Origin: Paenibacillus macerans
GTDB lineage: Bacteria > Bacillota > Bacilli > Paenibacillales > Paenibacillaceae
Length of the DNA stretch: 64,000 nucleotides
NCBI RefSeq assembly: GCF_023715465.1
Contig: NZ_JAMBOE010000001.1
Location: 434,001-498,000, forward strand
Direction: 5' to 3'
Shown: piece by piece, positions 18,489 to 27,370 of the stretch
Layout of the letters: each line of letters opens with the position of its first letter
Numbering within the stretch: the stretch's first letter is position 1
Made by a program: the position numbers and the translations under genes
The notes under the pieces: model-generated
The model's database searches: none
Seen by the model: only the letters and a program-made list of their open reading frames with translations
Told to the model about the DNA's origin: nothing

Positions 18489-18548
18489 CTATCACTCAAC
18501 TAAACTCGACTCATCTCATCTATACTCTACTCGGCTCTAAACTAACTA
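18489..18548 (-). promoter_or_regulatory. TRAP binding site in the trpE leader (11-12 NAG triplets)
   Basis: On the minus strand the RNA would carry UAG, UAG, UAG, GAG, GAG, UAG, GAG, GAG, GAG, UAG, GAG, UAG. Spacers are mostly two nucleotides (UA, UA, AU, AU, UC, UU, UU), with one of one, one of four and a final three. That is the signature bound by the 11-subunit TRAP ring. The site spans about +30 to +90 from the predicted start, as in B. subtilis. The mtrB gene for TRAP is in the same window. Confidence 0.88.
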
Positions 18549-18584
18549 AACATTCAAAACTCGCTCATGAAAAATCTTAAATTC

Positions 18585-18614
18585 ACTATACCTTATTTTG
18601 CGCCCATTTGGCAA
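18585..18614 (-). promoter_or_regulatory. Predicted trp operon promoter
   Basis: Minus-strand TTGCCA (18609-18614) and TATAGT (18585-18590) with an 18-nt spacer, placing transcription start near 18578, about 30 nt before the TRAP triplets. Confidence 0.6.
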
Positions 18615-18640
18615 CAGCAGTTTTCAGTTGCTCGGGCGCC

Positions 18641-19015
18641 TTAGGAATTGGACGTGCTCAAATCCGGACGCAGGCTTTTCGCTTCGTTCAAATAGACGTG
18701 TTTCATTTCCCGCTGTCCTTTGGTCGTGTTCACGTGAATCAACAGGCGGATGCATTTCGGCAGACCGCCTTTCACCGGAATTTCCGTTGAGCACATCAGC
18801 GGCACCATATCCCAGCCGCTCAGGCCGCGGATGGCCCGGGCGGGAAAGGTGGCGTCCAGGTCGGGGGTTACCGTAATCCAGACGCTGGCGATATCCTCGG
18901 GTACGATTTCGTTCCGGTTCACAATTTCTTTCAACAATTCAGCTGTCGCCTGCAAAATATCCTGCTCTTCATTGCGGGTCACGGTCGTCGCCCCGCGAAT
19001 TCCTCGGTTATACAT
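18641..19015 (-). CDS. aroH: Monofunctional chorismate mutase AroH
   Basis: Rearranges chorismate to prephenate. 124 residues of the trimeric AroH class, not the AroQ class: RGIRGATTVTRNEEQDI at the N-terminus, SVWITVTPDLDATFPARAIR, VPLMCSTEIPVKGGLPKCIRLLIHV. The active-site Arg, Glu, Cys and Arg residues are present. Overlaps aroB by 8 nt. The predicted trp promoter overlaps the 3' flank, so trp can be transcribed alone or by read-through. Confidence 0.95.
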   Translation of the reverse strand: MYNRGIRGATTVTRNEEQDILQATAELLKEIVNRNEIVPEDIASVWITVTPDLDATFPARAIRGLSGWDMVPLMCSTEIPVKGGLPKCIRLLIHVNTTKGQREMKHVYLNEAKSLRPDLSTSNS

Positions 19016-20111
19016 GCGGTTCCTCCTCTTTCAATTCCGCGATCACCCGCCGCACCTCGTCCAGCGCCACATCGCTGACGATTTCCACCTTGCCGATGGT
19101 GACAGGCAAAATAAACACCAGCTGCTGTTCCTTAAACTTCTTGTCGTGCATCATCGCCCCGATCAGCTTCTCCTCGTCCAAATGGCGCGGCATTGCCGTC
19201 GGCAGCTCAAAGCGCTTCAGCAAAGCGACGGTTTCTTGATACAGGGCGGCATCCCGGCCCCGGTTCACCGCAAGCTTCGCGGCCGCTGCCATCCCGATCG
19301 ATATCGCTTCTCCGTGCAAAAATTCGCCGTACCCGCCGAGCGCCTCGATCGCATGGCCCAACGTATGCCCCAAATTCAGGATCGCCCTGAGGCCCTGCTC
19401 CCGTTCGTCCACGGACACGACCTTCGCCTTGATGGCGCAGCCCTGCGTCAGCCCATAGCCGAGCGCCTCCGGGTCAAGGGCGAGCAGTTCTGACGCGTGC
19501 TCGCGGCACCAGGCGGCGAACTCGGCGTCCCAGATCAACCCGTGCTTCACCATCTCCGACAAGCCGGCGCGCACGTCCCGGGGCGGCAAGCTTTGCAGGC
19601 TGTCCACGTCGTAGAGCACCATTTCCGGCTGATGGAAGGCGCCGATCATGTTTTTGGCCAGCCGGTGGTTGACGGCGACTTTGCCGCCCGCGCTGCTGTC
19701 ATGCGCCAGAATCGTCGTCGGCATCTGCACGAACGATACGCCGCGCATGTAGGAGGCCGCCACGAAGCCGGCCAAATCGCCGATGACACCGCCGCCGAGG
19801 GCCACTACAACCGAGCGGCGGTCCAGGCCGCCTTCGATCGCCGTCGTCATCACGTCTTCGAAAACGTCCAGCGACTTCGATTTTTCCCCGGCTTTCACCA
19901 CTTTGCTCACCGTCGTGTACCCGCTTGCCTGCAGCGAGGATTCCACCGTCTCCAAATACAAAGGGGCCACATGCTCATCGGTTACAAGCAGCACCGGGCT
20001 TTTTTTGGACAACTGATGTTTCTCGAAATACTCTCCCGCTTTCCCCAGCAAACCGCCGCCGATATAGATCGGATACGAACGTTCTCCCAAATCGACCTGC
20101 AGCGTTCTCAT
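19008..20111 (-). CDS. aroB: 3-dehydroquinate synthase AroB
   Basis: Second step of the shikimate pathway; NAD- and metal-dependent cyclase. 367 residues. VALGGGVIGDLAGFVAASYMRGV is the NAD motif, KNMIGAFHQPEMVLYD follows, and the metal-binding residues lie in LSEMVKHG and LNLGHTLGHAIE, then GEAISIGM. The ATG abuts the aroC stop. Conserved B. subtilis order aroC-aroB-aroH-trp. Confidence 0.96.
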   Translation of the reverse strand: MRTLQVDLGERSYPIYIGGGLLGKAGEYFEKHQLSKKSPVLLVTDEHVAPLYLETVESSLQASGYTTVSKVVKAGEKSKSLDVFEDVMTTAIEGGLDRRSVVVALGGGVIGDLAGFVAASYMRGVSFVQMPTTILAHDSSAGGKVAVNHRLAKNMIGAFHQPEMVLYDVDSLQSLPPRDVRAGLSEMVKHGLIWDAEFAAWCREHASELLALDPEALGYGLTQGCAIKAKVVSVDEREQGLRAILNLGHTLGHAIEALGGYGEFLHGEAISIGMAAAAKLAVNRGRDAALYQETVALLKRFELPTAMPRHLDEEKLIGAMMHDKKFKEQQLVFILPVTIGKVEIVSDVALDEVRRVIAELKEEEPHV

Positions 20112-21280
20112 CAGTAACTCTCCAATTGGTTCAGGTAACCCTGATAGTTCCGTTCAATTTCTTCGATGGAGTCGCCGCCGAATTTCTCCAAGAACGCCTT
20201 GGCGATTTCCCAAGCCACGACATGCTCCAGCACGACGCTGGCCGCCGGAACGGCGCAGGCATCAGAGCGTTCCACCTGAGCCGCAAACGGCTCGCGCGTG
20301 TCTATATCCACGCTTTGCAGCGGCTTGTAAAGCGTCGGAATCGGCTTCATCACCCCGCGCACCACGACCGGCATGCCGTTGGTCATGCCGCCTTCAAAAC
20401 CTCCCAGGCGATTGGTCGCCCGGTAATATCCGCACTCCTCGCTGTAGAGGATCTCATCATGCACCTGCGAGCCGGGAATCGTTCCGGCTTCGAAGCCAAT
20501 GCCGATCTCCACACCCTTGAAGGCGTTGATTGACACGACTGCCTGGGCGATCCGGCCGTCCAGTTTGCGGTCGTATTGCACATGGCTGCCGAGCCCGACC
20601 GGCACGCCCTCCACGATGCATTCGACGATCCCGCCAATGGAGTCGCCTTCCTCCTTGATTTTGTCGATGTAGGCCTCCATCCTCTTCTCCGTCTCCGGAT
20701 CGGCTACGCGAACCGACGACGCTTCGGTAACCCGCGCCAGCTCATCCAGCGGCAAGTTATGCGGCGGCGCTTCGATCTCTCCGATGCGGATGACATGCCC
20801 GGCGATCCGCATGCCAAAGCGCTCAAGCAGCTGTTTGGCCACGGCGCCGACGGCCACCCGCACCGCGGTCTCCCGCGCGCTGGAGCGTTCCAGCACGTTG
20901 CGCAGGTCTTTCAGGTTGTATTTCAAGCCCCCGTTCAAATCCGCATGTCCGGGACGGGGCCGGTGCACTCTCCGCTTCTCTTCGTCCGTCCCTTCGATCG
21001 GCCAGGTGTTCATAATTTTTTGCCAATGCTTCCAGTCGTTGTTTTCCACCACCAGCGCTACAGGGGCCCCGGTCGTAAATCCGTGCCGGACGCCGCCGGC
21101 GATTTGCGCCGTATCCTTCTCGATCTGCATCCGCCGGCCGCGGCCATACCCTTTCTGGCGGCGGGCCAATTCAAAATTAAGCGCATCGGGATCCAGCTGA
21201 AGATTGCTCGGCAATCCCTCGATAATCGCAGTCAACTGGGGTCCATGCGTCTCCCCGGCGGTTAAATAACGTAAACTCAT
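20111..21280 (-). CDS. aroC: Chorismate synthase AroC (AroF in Bacillus nomenclature)
   Basis: Converts EPSP to chorismate using reduced FMN. 389 residues. [66 protein letters not shown] and [17 protein letters not shown] are all diagnostic. A promoter lies about 65-95 nt upstream. First gene of the aroC-aroB-aroH-trp series. Confidence 0.96.
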   Translation of the reverse strand: MSLRYLTAGETHGPQLTAIIEGLPSNLQLDPDALNFELARRQKGYGRGRRMQIEKDTAQIAGGVRHGFTTGAPVALVVENNDWKHWQKIMNTWPIEGTDEEKRRVHRPRPGHADLNGGLKYNLKDLRNVLERSSARETAVRVAVGAVAKQLLERFGMRIAGHVIRIGEIEAPPHNLPLDELARVTEASSVRVADPETEKRMEAYIDKIKEEGDSIGGIVECIVEGVPVGLGSHVQYDRKLDGRIAQAVVSINAFKGVEIGIGFEAGTIPGSQVHDEILYSEECGYYRATNRLGGFEGGMTNGMPVVVRGVMKPIPTLYKPLQSVDIDTREPFAAQVERSDACAVPAASVVLEHVVAWEIAKAFLEKFGGDSIEEIERNYQGYLNQLESY

Positions 21281-21345
21281 GATGATGCGTTCCCCCTTTA
21301 AACTGTTAAACTGTAAAGAACTAAAATCCGATAATTTCTTTGCTC

Positions 21346-21374
21346 ATTATAATATTTATCACCGGGTATGTCAC
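21346..21374 (-). promoter_or_regulatory. Predicted promoter of aroC
   Basis: Minus-strand GTGACA (21369-21374) and a perfect TATAAT (21346-21351) with a 17-nt spacer, 65 nt before the aroC start. Confidence 0.55.
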
Positions 21375-21487
21375 GCGAGTGATTCAACATTGCGGCAATT
21401 TCTTGTTTATTTCCGTCTCTTCATTAGCGGACGAGACATGAAATAATGATGGTGACTGAGTAGCTCCAGCGCAAACATAAGTACAAA

Positions 21488-21690
21488 AAAAGGCGCTATT
21501 CCGGCGATATCCCCCACTCCAGGAGAAATAGCGAAAAATGATGTCCCTATTTACTCAAACCGTTAGCGATATGCCCGCGGGTGTGCACCATCCAAGGAAT
21601 ATAGGGACAAAAAATTCCGCTAACGGGGATGAACATGCTCATATCCGGATAATAAGACCATAAAGTTCCGCTATTTTTGCAGGCACCCCA
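21488..21690. repeat. Second type of intergenic repeat (CGCTATT / AATAGCG, GTCCCTAT / ATAGGGAC)
   Basis: A 200-nt non-coding block in which GGCGCTATT, AATAGCG, GTCCCTAT, ATAGGGACAAAAA, CCGCTAACGG and AAGTTCCGCTATTTTT recur in opposing orientation, giving several possible hairpins. No protein signature on either strand. Only one copy is in this window. Confidence 0.5.
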
Positions 21691-21776
21691 TAGTTATCCG
21701 AGCCACTTTTTCCCCAGCTAAGAAAAATGCCTGCCGGCGTCCTTTAGTGGCTCTGACTTCTACTTTGGACGTTGCT

Positions 21777-21964
21777 CTAACGGACACCAGCGGCCTTATC
21801 CGCCCATTTCCCGGGTATTTCCCAGCCTAACGGACACAGGCGGCCCTATTTCGTTCTAAACCCGTTCATCCAGGCCGATTTGAGGTAAATAACGCCATCT
21901 GTGTCCGTCTACATTTTGCAAACCTCCGTTTTTCCGCAGATAACGGTTCTAGTGTCCCCTAGCC
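21777..21964. repeat. Intergenic repeat family 1, copy 2
   Basis: Contains CTAACGGACACCAGCGGCCT, the sub-block CATTTCCCGGGTATTTCCCA and a second CTAACGGACAC, matching the block at 8981-9168. It ends in a decayed GTGTCCCCTAG. The 876-nt gap 21281-22156 therefore consists of the aroC promoter, two repeat blocks and a terminator; no gene was found in it. Confidence 0.7.
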
Positions 21965-22048
21965 CCCAGTTTCCTCATCTTCTCCCCTCGCTACCTGCGC
22001 ACCGCCCTCTACCATGCCCGCCCGAAATTTCATAAATTCTATAAGGTG

Positions 22049-22107
22049 CAAAAAGGCATAACCTGTCATCTCCCGAGGGTCTTCCCAGAGAGCGCAGGCT
22101 ATGCCTT
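22049..22107 (-). terminator. Terminator after the small HTH-like gene
   Basis: AAGGCATA at 22053-22060 pairs with TATGCCTT at 22100-22107, extended by CCTG/CAGG. The minus strand then reads TTTTTG. It sits about 50 nt past the stop at 22157. Confidence 0.65.
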
Positions 22108-22156
22108 AAAAATTCACGTACCGCGAGTTTAACGCTATTCCCGTGTTTCGCGGACA

Positions 22157-22324
22157 TTACCCCGAAGCCGGGTGGTTGTCCAAAGCGGCAGGCCGCCGTG
22201 GATCCGCCGGAAAATCCTCAAGCATCCGCTTCAGGTGGGAGCCTTCGATGCCCAGCACCTGGGCGCATTCCTGCAGCGTCAAAAACCCCCGTCTGTAAGC
22301 TTCGATCACTTTTCTTTTGTCCAT
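22157..22324 (-). CDS. Small protein with a helix-turn-helix-like segment
   Basis: 55 residues from MDKRKVIEAYRRGF. The stretch YRRGFLTLQECAQVLGIEGSH looks like the N-terminal helices of a short HTH (turn around the second helix), followed by a Pro-rich tail. GGAGG lies 8 nt before the ATG, which is better than the longer frame's start. Located between cheR and aroC, where B. subtilis has no gene. Function unknown; it may bind DNA. Confidence 0.6.
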   Translation of the reverse strand: MDKRKVIEAYRRGFLTLQECAQVLGIEGSHLKRMLEDFPADPRRPAALDNHPASG

Positions 22325-22427
22325 GGCCTGTCCTCCAATGCCAAATGACCTTATGGTTACAAGTATTGGAAAATACAAGCTGGAATATACAGTCGGCTTT
22401 TGATGGCGAAGTATCTCGCAGTAGCAG

Positions 22428-22557
22428 ATTCGACAGCGAATCTTGAATTCAGCCGGTCGCTCCGTTGCTCACGTAGGATTTACCAGCCAATGCTTACGAG
22501 GCCGTTTTCTACGAAAACGTTTAGCTCCGCTACTCAATCCCTGGCTTCATCCGACCT
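22428..22557. repeat. Intergenic repeat family 2, copy A
   Basis: Shares with 48703-48796 the blocks ATTCGAC--CGAATCTTGAATTCAGCCGG, TCCGTTGCTCACGTA and GCTCCGCTACTCA-TCCCT-GCTTCATCC-ACCT, with a different middle section (here 36 nt longer). With flanks it fills the 313-nt gap between cheR and the small HTH-like gene; no gene is visible there. Confidence 0.75.
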
Positions 22558-22637
22558 AAAGCGTTTTGAAAAAACGCACTTCGAAAGCATCTGCCTCGAC
22601 CCTCAAAAGCCGACTCGACCTTGATGGCGTCAGGAAT

Positions 22638-23471
22638 TCAAGCCTTTTTCCGATAAAAGAACGTTTCGGTCGCTTCCAGGCCGTATTGGCCCGGCGAAAA
22701 AATCTGCTCCGTGCTGCCGACGAACAAAACGCCGCCCGGGCGGAGTGCTCCGGAAAACTTATGGTAAAGGCTCTGTTTGGCCTCCTCCGTAAAATAAATC
22801 ATCACGTTCCGGCAGACGATGAGGTCGAAACCTTCCTCAAACCGGTCCAGCAGCAGGTTTTGCTTCTTGAATGTCACGGCTTTCTTCAGTTTGGCGTCAA
22901 ACCGGTACATCGCACCTTCCGGCGAAAAATAACGCTGCGCTACGTCCTTAGGCACATCCTTGAGCGAACGCTCCAGATACATCCCCTCCTGCGCTTTAGC
23001 CAGCGCTCCGTCGTCGATGTCCGAAGCCAGCAGGTAGGTGCGGGGCAACAGGCCCAAATCCGCCAATATCATCGTCAGCGTATACGGCTCTTCCCCTGTG
23101 GAGCAAGCGGCGCTCCACACCCGGAGCTTGCCTCCGTCCTTGGAGATCTCGGGCAAAATCTTGTCCCGCAGCACTTCCCAGCGGTTCGGATTACGCCAAA
23201 ACTCCGAGACGTTGATCGTCATCTTGTCGAGAAATTCGTAAAAAAGCACCTTGTTTCCCATCATCGCCGCATAGAAATCAGCGAACGCTTGAAAGCCGTT
23301 TTTGTTGCGGAGCGTAGTCAAACGGCGCTTCATTTGCGCTTCCTTATACTGGGCCAGATCGATGCCCGTGCTCTTCTTGATGCTTTCAATAAAGCCGAGG
23401 TAATCCGGATCCGGTGCCGTATCTGCGTTGTCTGCCCGATCAAAATCGGGGATGATCCGGTTCATATCCAT
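22638..23471 (-). CDS. cheR: Chemotaxis protein methyltransferase CheR
   Basis: Methylates glutamates on chemoreceptors using S-adenosylmethionine. 277 residues. An N-terminal helical domain ([29 protein letters not shown], with the conserved KxxQMxRR-type receptor-binding motif) comes first. The SAM fold follows with [62 protein letters not shown] and VGSTEQI. The start overlaps the ndk stop by about 10 nt. Same position as in B. subtilis. Confidence 0.95.
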   Translation of the reverse strand: MDMNRIIPDFDRADNADTAPDPDYLGFIESIKKSTGIDLAQYKEAQMKRRLTTLRNKNGFQAFADFYAAMMGNKVLFYEFLDKMTINVSEFWRNPNRWEVLRDKILPEISKDGGKLRVWSAACSTGEEPYTLTMILADLGLLPRTYLLASDIDDGALAKAQEGMYLERSLKDVPKDVAQRYFSPEGAMYRFDAKLKKAVTFKKQNLLLDRFEEGFDLIVCRNVMIYFTEEAKQSLYHKFSGALRPGGVLFVGSTEQIFSPGQYGLEATETFFYRKKA

Positions 23472-23905
23472 TGGCTTACACTTCTCGAATAATTAATGAG
23501 TTCTTGCGGGGCGAAAAAATTGGCAATCTCGCGTTCCGCGCTTGCTGCTCCGTCGGAACCATGGATCAGGTTAAACGGCGTATGGGCGGCAAAGTCGCCG
23601 CGAATCGTGCCGGGGAGCGCCTCCGTCACTTTCGTCTTGCCGATGACCATCCGGGATAATGCGATGATATCGTCGCCTTCCCACACCATGGCAAATACCG
23701 GCCCGGACGTAATAAAGCCGACCAGTTCATCAAAAAAAGGCTTTCCCTCGTGCTCCGCATAATGCTTTTTGGCTTGGGCTTCGGATACTTGCACCAGCTT
23801 GCCGGCGATCATTTGAAAGCCCTTATCCTCAAACCGGCTAATAATCCGGCCGACCAGACCGCGTTGTACCCCGTCCGGCTTAACCATCAAAAATGTTCGT
23901 TCCAT
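23462..23905 (-). CDS. ndk: Nucleoside diphosphate kinase Ndk
   Basis: Transfers the terminal phosphate of ATP to other NDPs. 147 residues, normal length. [19 protein letters not shown] at the start, and the catalytic histidine in [20 protein letters not shown]. Start decided by GGGAGGGAACC directly upstream; 13 more in-frame residues upstream do not match the family. Confidence 0.97.
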   Translation of the reverse strand: MERTFLMVKPDGVQRGLVGRIISRFEDKGFQMIAGKLVQVSEAQAKKHYAEHEGKPFFDELVGFITSGPVFAMVWEGDDIIALSRMVIGKTKVTEALPGTIRGDFAAHTPFNLIHGSDGAASAEREIANFFAPQELINYSRSVSQWI

Positions 23906-24059
23906 GGGTTCCCTCCCGAATAATCGCATCGTCGTAGTGAACACCGCCTCGAAGAAGGCGGTTTCACCTGCATTTTACCAAAAAAAAGCGAAACCCGTAA
24001 AGCGTAAAGCTAAATAATTCGTGTTCAAAAAGTCAGGTTTCTAGCACCAAGAACTACCG

Positions 24060-25034
24060 CTAATAGGAGCGTTTGTTGACAAAGTGCGCAATATCCTGCA
24101 AATGAGCCCGGGATTTATTGTCGGGAAGGCCGCTTAACGCGTCCAGCGCTTTCCGGATGAAGCGGTCAGCCAGTTCCTCGGCCCGGTGAATTCCCGGACT
24201 CGTCCGGATCATTTCGATGGCCCGGGACACGTCCCCGCTGCCGTCGCCCGCCTGAATGCCGCGGATTTCCCGCAGCAGCGGTTCCCGAAGCCCCGGCTCC
24301 TGCAGGGCGTAAAGGACCGGAAGCGTGATGTTTCCTTGCCGCATATCGCTGCCGGGCGGTTTGCCGATCACTTTTTCCGTGCCGAACAGATCAAGCAGAT
24401 CATCGCGGATTTGAAAAGCCATTCCGACATTGTAACCATAACGATAAAGCGATAAGTTCACTTGGGCCGGGGCCTCGGCCGCCATCGCGCCAAGCTGGCA
24501 GCTGATGGCGATCAGCAGCGCGGTTTTACGGCGGATGCGCAGCAAATAATTGCGGACGCTTTGCTCGGTATTGAAGAAATCGCGGATTTGCTCCATTTCC
24601 CCGATCGACATCTGCACCATCGCTTTGGCCAATGTCCGGTGTATGTATGGGTTGCCCAGCTGCGTAACCTGCATCAGCGCTTTGGCGTAAATATAATCTC
24701 CGGTATACATCGCGATCCGGTTGTCCCATTTCGACTTCACGGTCGGCTTCCCGCGCCGGGTTTCGGCATCGTCGATCACATCGTCATGAACGAGCGATGC
24801 GGAGTGGATCAGCTCCAGCGGAACGGCGATATATTGCAGCCGCTGCAGGTCGTAATTGCCGAACTTGCCGCTGAGCAGCACGAACACCGGCCGCAGCCGC
24901 TTCCCTCCCGCCTTCAGCAGATGCAGGGACGTTTCGCTCAGGATGCCGTCATCGCCGTCGATGCTCCGGTACAGCTGCTGCTCGATAAAATCCATATCCT
25001 TTTTGAGTGCGCCGAAAATATCCATCATCTTCAT
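24060..25034 (-). CDS. hepT: Heptaprenyl diphosphate synthase component II HepT
   Basis: Catalytic subunit making the long isoprenoid tail of menaquinone. 324 residues, trans-prenyltransferase fold. GGKRLRPVFVLLSG, the first aspartate-rich motif LVHDDVIDDAETRRGKPT and the second FQIRDDLLDLFG are intact. Works with HepS, encoded at the other end of this block. Overlaps the mqnA stop by 4 nt, so it belongs to the hepS-menG-mqnP-ubiX-mqnA-hepT operon. Confidence 0.95.
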   Translation of the reverse strand: MKMMDIFGALKKDMDFIEQQLYRSIDGDDGILSETSLHLLKAGGKRLRPVFVLLSGKFGNYDLQRLQYIAVPLELIHSASLVHDDVIDDAETRRGKPTVKSKWDNRIAMYTGDYIYAKALMQVTQLGNPYIHRTLAKAMVQMSIGEMEQIRDFFNTEQSVRNYLLRIRRKTALLIAISCQLGAMAAEAPAQVNLSLYRYGYNVGMAFQIRDDLLDLFGTEKVIGKPPGSDMRQGNITLPVLYALQEPGLREPLLREIRGIQAGDGSGDVSRAIEMIRTSPGIHRAEELADRFIRKALDALSGLPDNKSRAHLQDIAHFVNKRSY

Positions 25035-25900
25035 TTCTTCACCCGCGTCAACGAATTGTCACTCCATATCTCCATTTCCACCCGATGGTCAAGCAAGCCC
25101 ATCTCGTAGGCGTACCTAAAATATAAAGCCAGGCCGGTCCGGCGCTGTTCGCTGAAATCATAACGGATATGGCTGCCGAAATACCGGGTCCAGTACTCCG
25201 GCGTTCCGCCGATTTCGCGACAGGCCCGTGCGGCGAGCGGCGTCAAATCGCCCAGGCTTTTCCGCTTGCTCGCCTCAAACGCCTCGCATACCTCAGCCAG
25301 ATATTCGCCGTTCGCTTCCGCAAACGTCTTTTGCACGGCCCATACCGCAAAGGTCATTCCGTAACCAGTCCATTTTTTCCAGACTTCCCCTAAATCGGTC
25401 ACGATATAACCGTGGTCCCGCCAGGAAGCCTCGATGGCATGATCTCCGATCAGCAGGGCAGCGTCGCTCTCGGCCATCATGTCATCGAGAACGGGCTCGC
25501 TGTCCCAATAGGTCGGATGCCCGCCGTAAGCTTTTTCCATAATGATTTTGAGCAGGTTCACCGAAGTTGCCGACGTATTCGTCAGCGCGATCGTTCCGTT
25601 TGCAATCTGTTCCGGGGATTTACGCGAAAACAGCAAAATCGATTTGACCGGGCCGTCCGAGCTGACGGAAAGATCGGGAAGCAGCAAAAACCGCTCCGAA
25701 CCGTAACCGAAGGCAAAAGAAGACACCGGGGATATATCCAGCGCGCCGCTTAGCATTTTGCGGTTCAGCGCCGAAGGCACCTCGGTGACCAGACGGCTGC
25801 TTTGCGGCAAGCGCGAAACGTCAAAATGATGAAACACGGGCCATACGTTGCTGTATTTGATTTTTCCGATGAGGATGTCGTTATTCTCCCGGTTGTTCAT
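25031..25900 (-). CDS. mqnA: Chorismate dehydratase MqnA (futalosine pathway)
   Basis: Makes 3-[(1-carboxyvinyl)oxy]benzoate from chorismate, the first committed step of futalosine-route menaquinone synthesis. 289 residues with a periplasmic-binding-like fold: ILIGKIKYSNVWPVFHHF, TEVPSALNRKMLSGALDISPVSSFAFG, ALTNTSATSVNLLKIIMEK and AALLIGDHAIEA. Start at MNNRENND, 8 nt from GGGGGG. Overlaps ubiX by 20 nt. This gene is absent from the B. subtilis version of the locus, which uses the Men pathway. Confidence 0.9.
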   Translation of the reverse strand: MNNRENNDILIGKIKYSNVWPVFHHFDVSRLPQSSRLVTEVPSALNRKMLSGALDISPVSSFAFGYGSERFLLLPDLSVSSDGPVKSILLFSRKSPEQIANGTIALTNTSATSVNLLKIIMEKAYGGHPTYWDSEPVLDDMMAESDAALLIGDHAIEASWRDHGYIVTDLGEVWKKWTGYGMTFAVWAVQKTFAEANGEYLAEVCEAFEASKRKSLGDLTPLAARACREIGGTPEYWTRYFGSHIRYDFSEQRRTGLALYFRYAYEMGLLDHRVEMEIWSDNSLTRVKK

Positions 25901-26498
25901 GGTCATCCCCCCATCTTTTGAACAGAGCATGCTCAATGCCCAAATTATCCAGCACTTTGCCGACCAAAAATTTAACCAGATCGTCGATCGTTTGCGGTCC
26001 AAAATAAAACGCTGGCATCGCCGGAATGATGCGTACGCCCAACCTGGCCAGCTTGAGCATATTTTCCAGATGGATCGCATGGAGCGGCGTTTCGCGCGGA
26101 ACGAGCACGAGCGGCCGGCCTTCCTTCAGCATAACGTCCGCGGCCCGGGCCATTAAATTATCGGATGCGCCGCTGGCGATCGACGAGAGCGTCCCCATGG
26201 AACACGGTATCACGATCATGCCGTAAGTGAGAAAGGAGCCGCTGGCAATCGACGCACCGATGTCGGCCACGTTGTGGTACACGAGCTTTCCGGGCAAATG
26301 CCCGAACTTCCCCTGCAGCATTTCCTCCCGGCTGGCAGTATTCCAGCCGAGTTCCTCCTTTAGCACACGCCAGCCTGCCCCCGAAACGACCAGGTGCACC
26401 GTAAATTCCATCCGCAGCAGCGTTTCGACGAGCGTGACGCCATAAATCGAGCCGCTGGCCCCCGTGATCCCGACAACGATAGCCTTTTGTTTATCCAT
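25881..26498 (-). CDS. ubiX: UbiX-type flavin prenyltransferase
   Basis: Builds prenylated FMN, the cofactor for UbiD-type decarboxylases; in futalosine organisms such a decarboxylase acts on the prenylated dihydroxynaphthoate. 205 residues. VVGITGASGSIYGVTLVETLL (FMN site), VIPCSMGTLSSIASGASDNLMARAADV and RPLVLVPRETPLHAIHLENML are typical. Its UbiD partner is not in the window. Overlaps the mqnP and mqnA frames. Confidence 0.93.
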   Translation of the reverse strand: MDKQKAIVVGITGASGSIYGVTLVETLLRMEFTVHLVVSGAGWRVLKEELGWNTASREEMLQGKFGHLPGKLVYHNVADIGASIASGSFLTYGMIVIPCSMGTLSSIASGASDNLMARAADVMLKEGRPLVLVPRETPLHAIHLENMLKLARLGVRIIPAMPAFYFGPQTIDDLVKFLVGKVLDNLGIEHALFKRWGDDHEQPGE

Positions 26499-27370
26499 CA
26501 GTAATGCCGCACCACCAAATCAATCAAAGTAAAGGAAAAGACGACGATGCTCAGCACGCCGTTCATCGTAAAAAAAGCGGTTTGCAACCGGCTGAGATCG
26601 CCCGGCGACACGATATGATGCTCGTAGAACAAAATTAAATAAGCGATGATCATGCCCGCGATATACCACCAGCCGAGATCGGTCATGAGCAGCAGGGCGA
26701 TAAAGCCGAGCGCCGTGATGATATGGAAGGCCTGAGCGATTTTCAGGGACTTGGCGACGCCGAAGCGAACCGGGATCGAATGCAGCCCTTCCTTGATGTC
26801 AAACTCGACGTCTTGACAAGCGTAAATGACATCAAAGCCGGCAATCCAAAACGTGATCGTCACGAAAAATACCATGGCCGCCCAGTTCACCGTGCCGGTC
26901 ACGGCCGCCCAGCCGCCGAGCGGCGCAAGCGCGATCGTCAGCCCAAGGACGATGTGACAGAGCCAGGTGAAACGTTTGGTGAAGGAGTAGAACACGAGCA
27001 TAAAGACCGCGATCGGCAGCAGCTTCAAAGCCAGCGGATTAAGCTCCGCGGCGGCCCAGAACAGCAGCACGAACGAAATGATGACGAAGACGACCACTTC
27101 CCCGATTTTCAAAAGCCCCGCGGGGATGGCCCGATTTTTCGTGCGCGGATTTTTGGCGTCACTGACCCGGTCAATCAGCCGGTTCAGCCCCATCGCCGCG
27201 CTCCGGGCCCCGAACATCGCCAGCAGCACCCAGCCGATCTGGGACCAGGACGGAAGGTGGTTGTTCATCGTCTGGGACCCAAGCAGCGCGCCCATAAAGG
27301 CGAAAGGCAATGCGAATACCGTATGTTCGAATTTGATCATTTGCAGGAAAATTGCGAGTTTTCTAAACAT
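26498..27370 (-). CDS. mqnP: UbiA-family prenyltransferase, probably MqnP
   Basis: Integral membrane enzyme of 290 residues with about eight hydrophobic segments. The first Asp-rich motif is NRLIDRVSDAKNPRTKNRAIP and the second DVIYACQDVEFDIKEGLHSIP, both typical for 4-hydroxybenzoate-type prenyltransferases. Between menG and ubiX/mqnA it most likely attaches the heptaprenyl tail to the dihydroxynaphthoate product of the futalosine route. Start at MFRKLAIFLQMIKFEH. Annotated as UbiA in many genomes; the MqnP assignment rests on context. Confidence 0.85.
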   Translation of the reverse strand: MFRKLAIFLQMIKFEHTVFALPFAFMGALLGSQTMNNHLPSWSQIGWVLLAMFGARSAAMGLNRLIDRVSDAKNPRTKNRAIPAGLLKIGEVVVFVIISFVLLFWAAAELNPLALKLLPIAVFMLVFYSFTKRFTWLCHIVLGLTIALAPLGGWAAVTGTVNWAAMVFFVTITFWIAGFDVIYACQDVEFDIKEGLHSIPVRFGVAKSLKIAQAFHIITALGFIALLLMTDLGWWYIAGMIIAYLILFYEHHIVSPGDLSRLQTAFFTMNGVLSIVVFSFTLIDLVVRHY

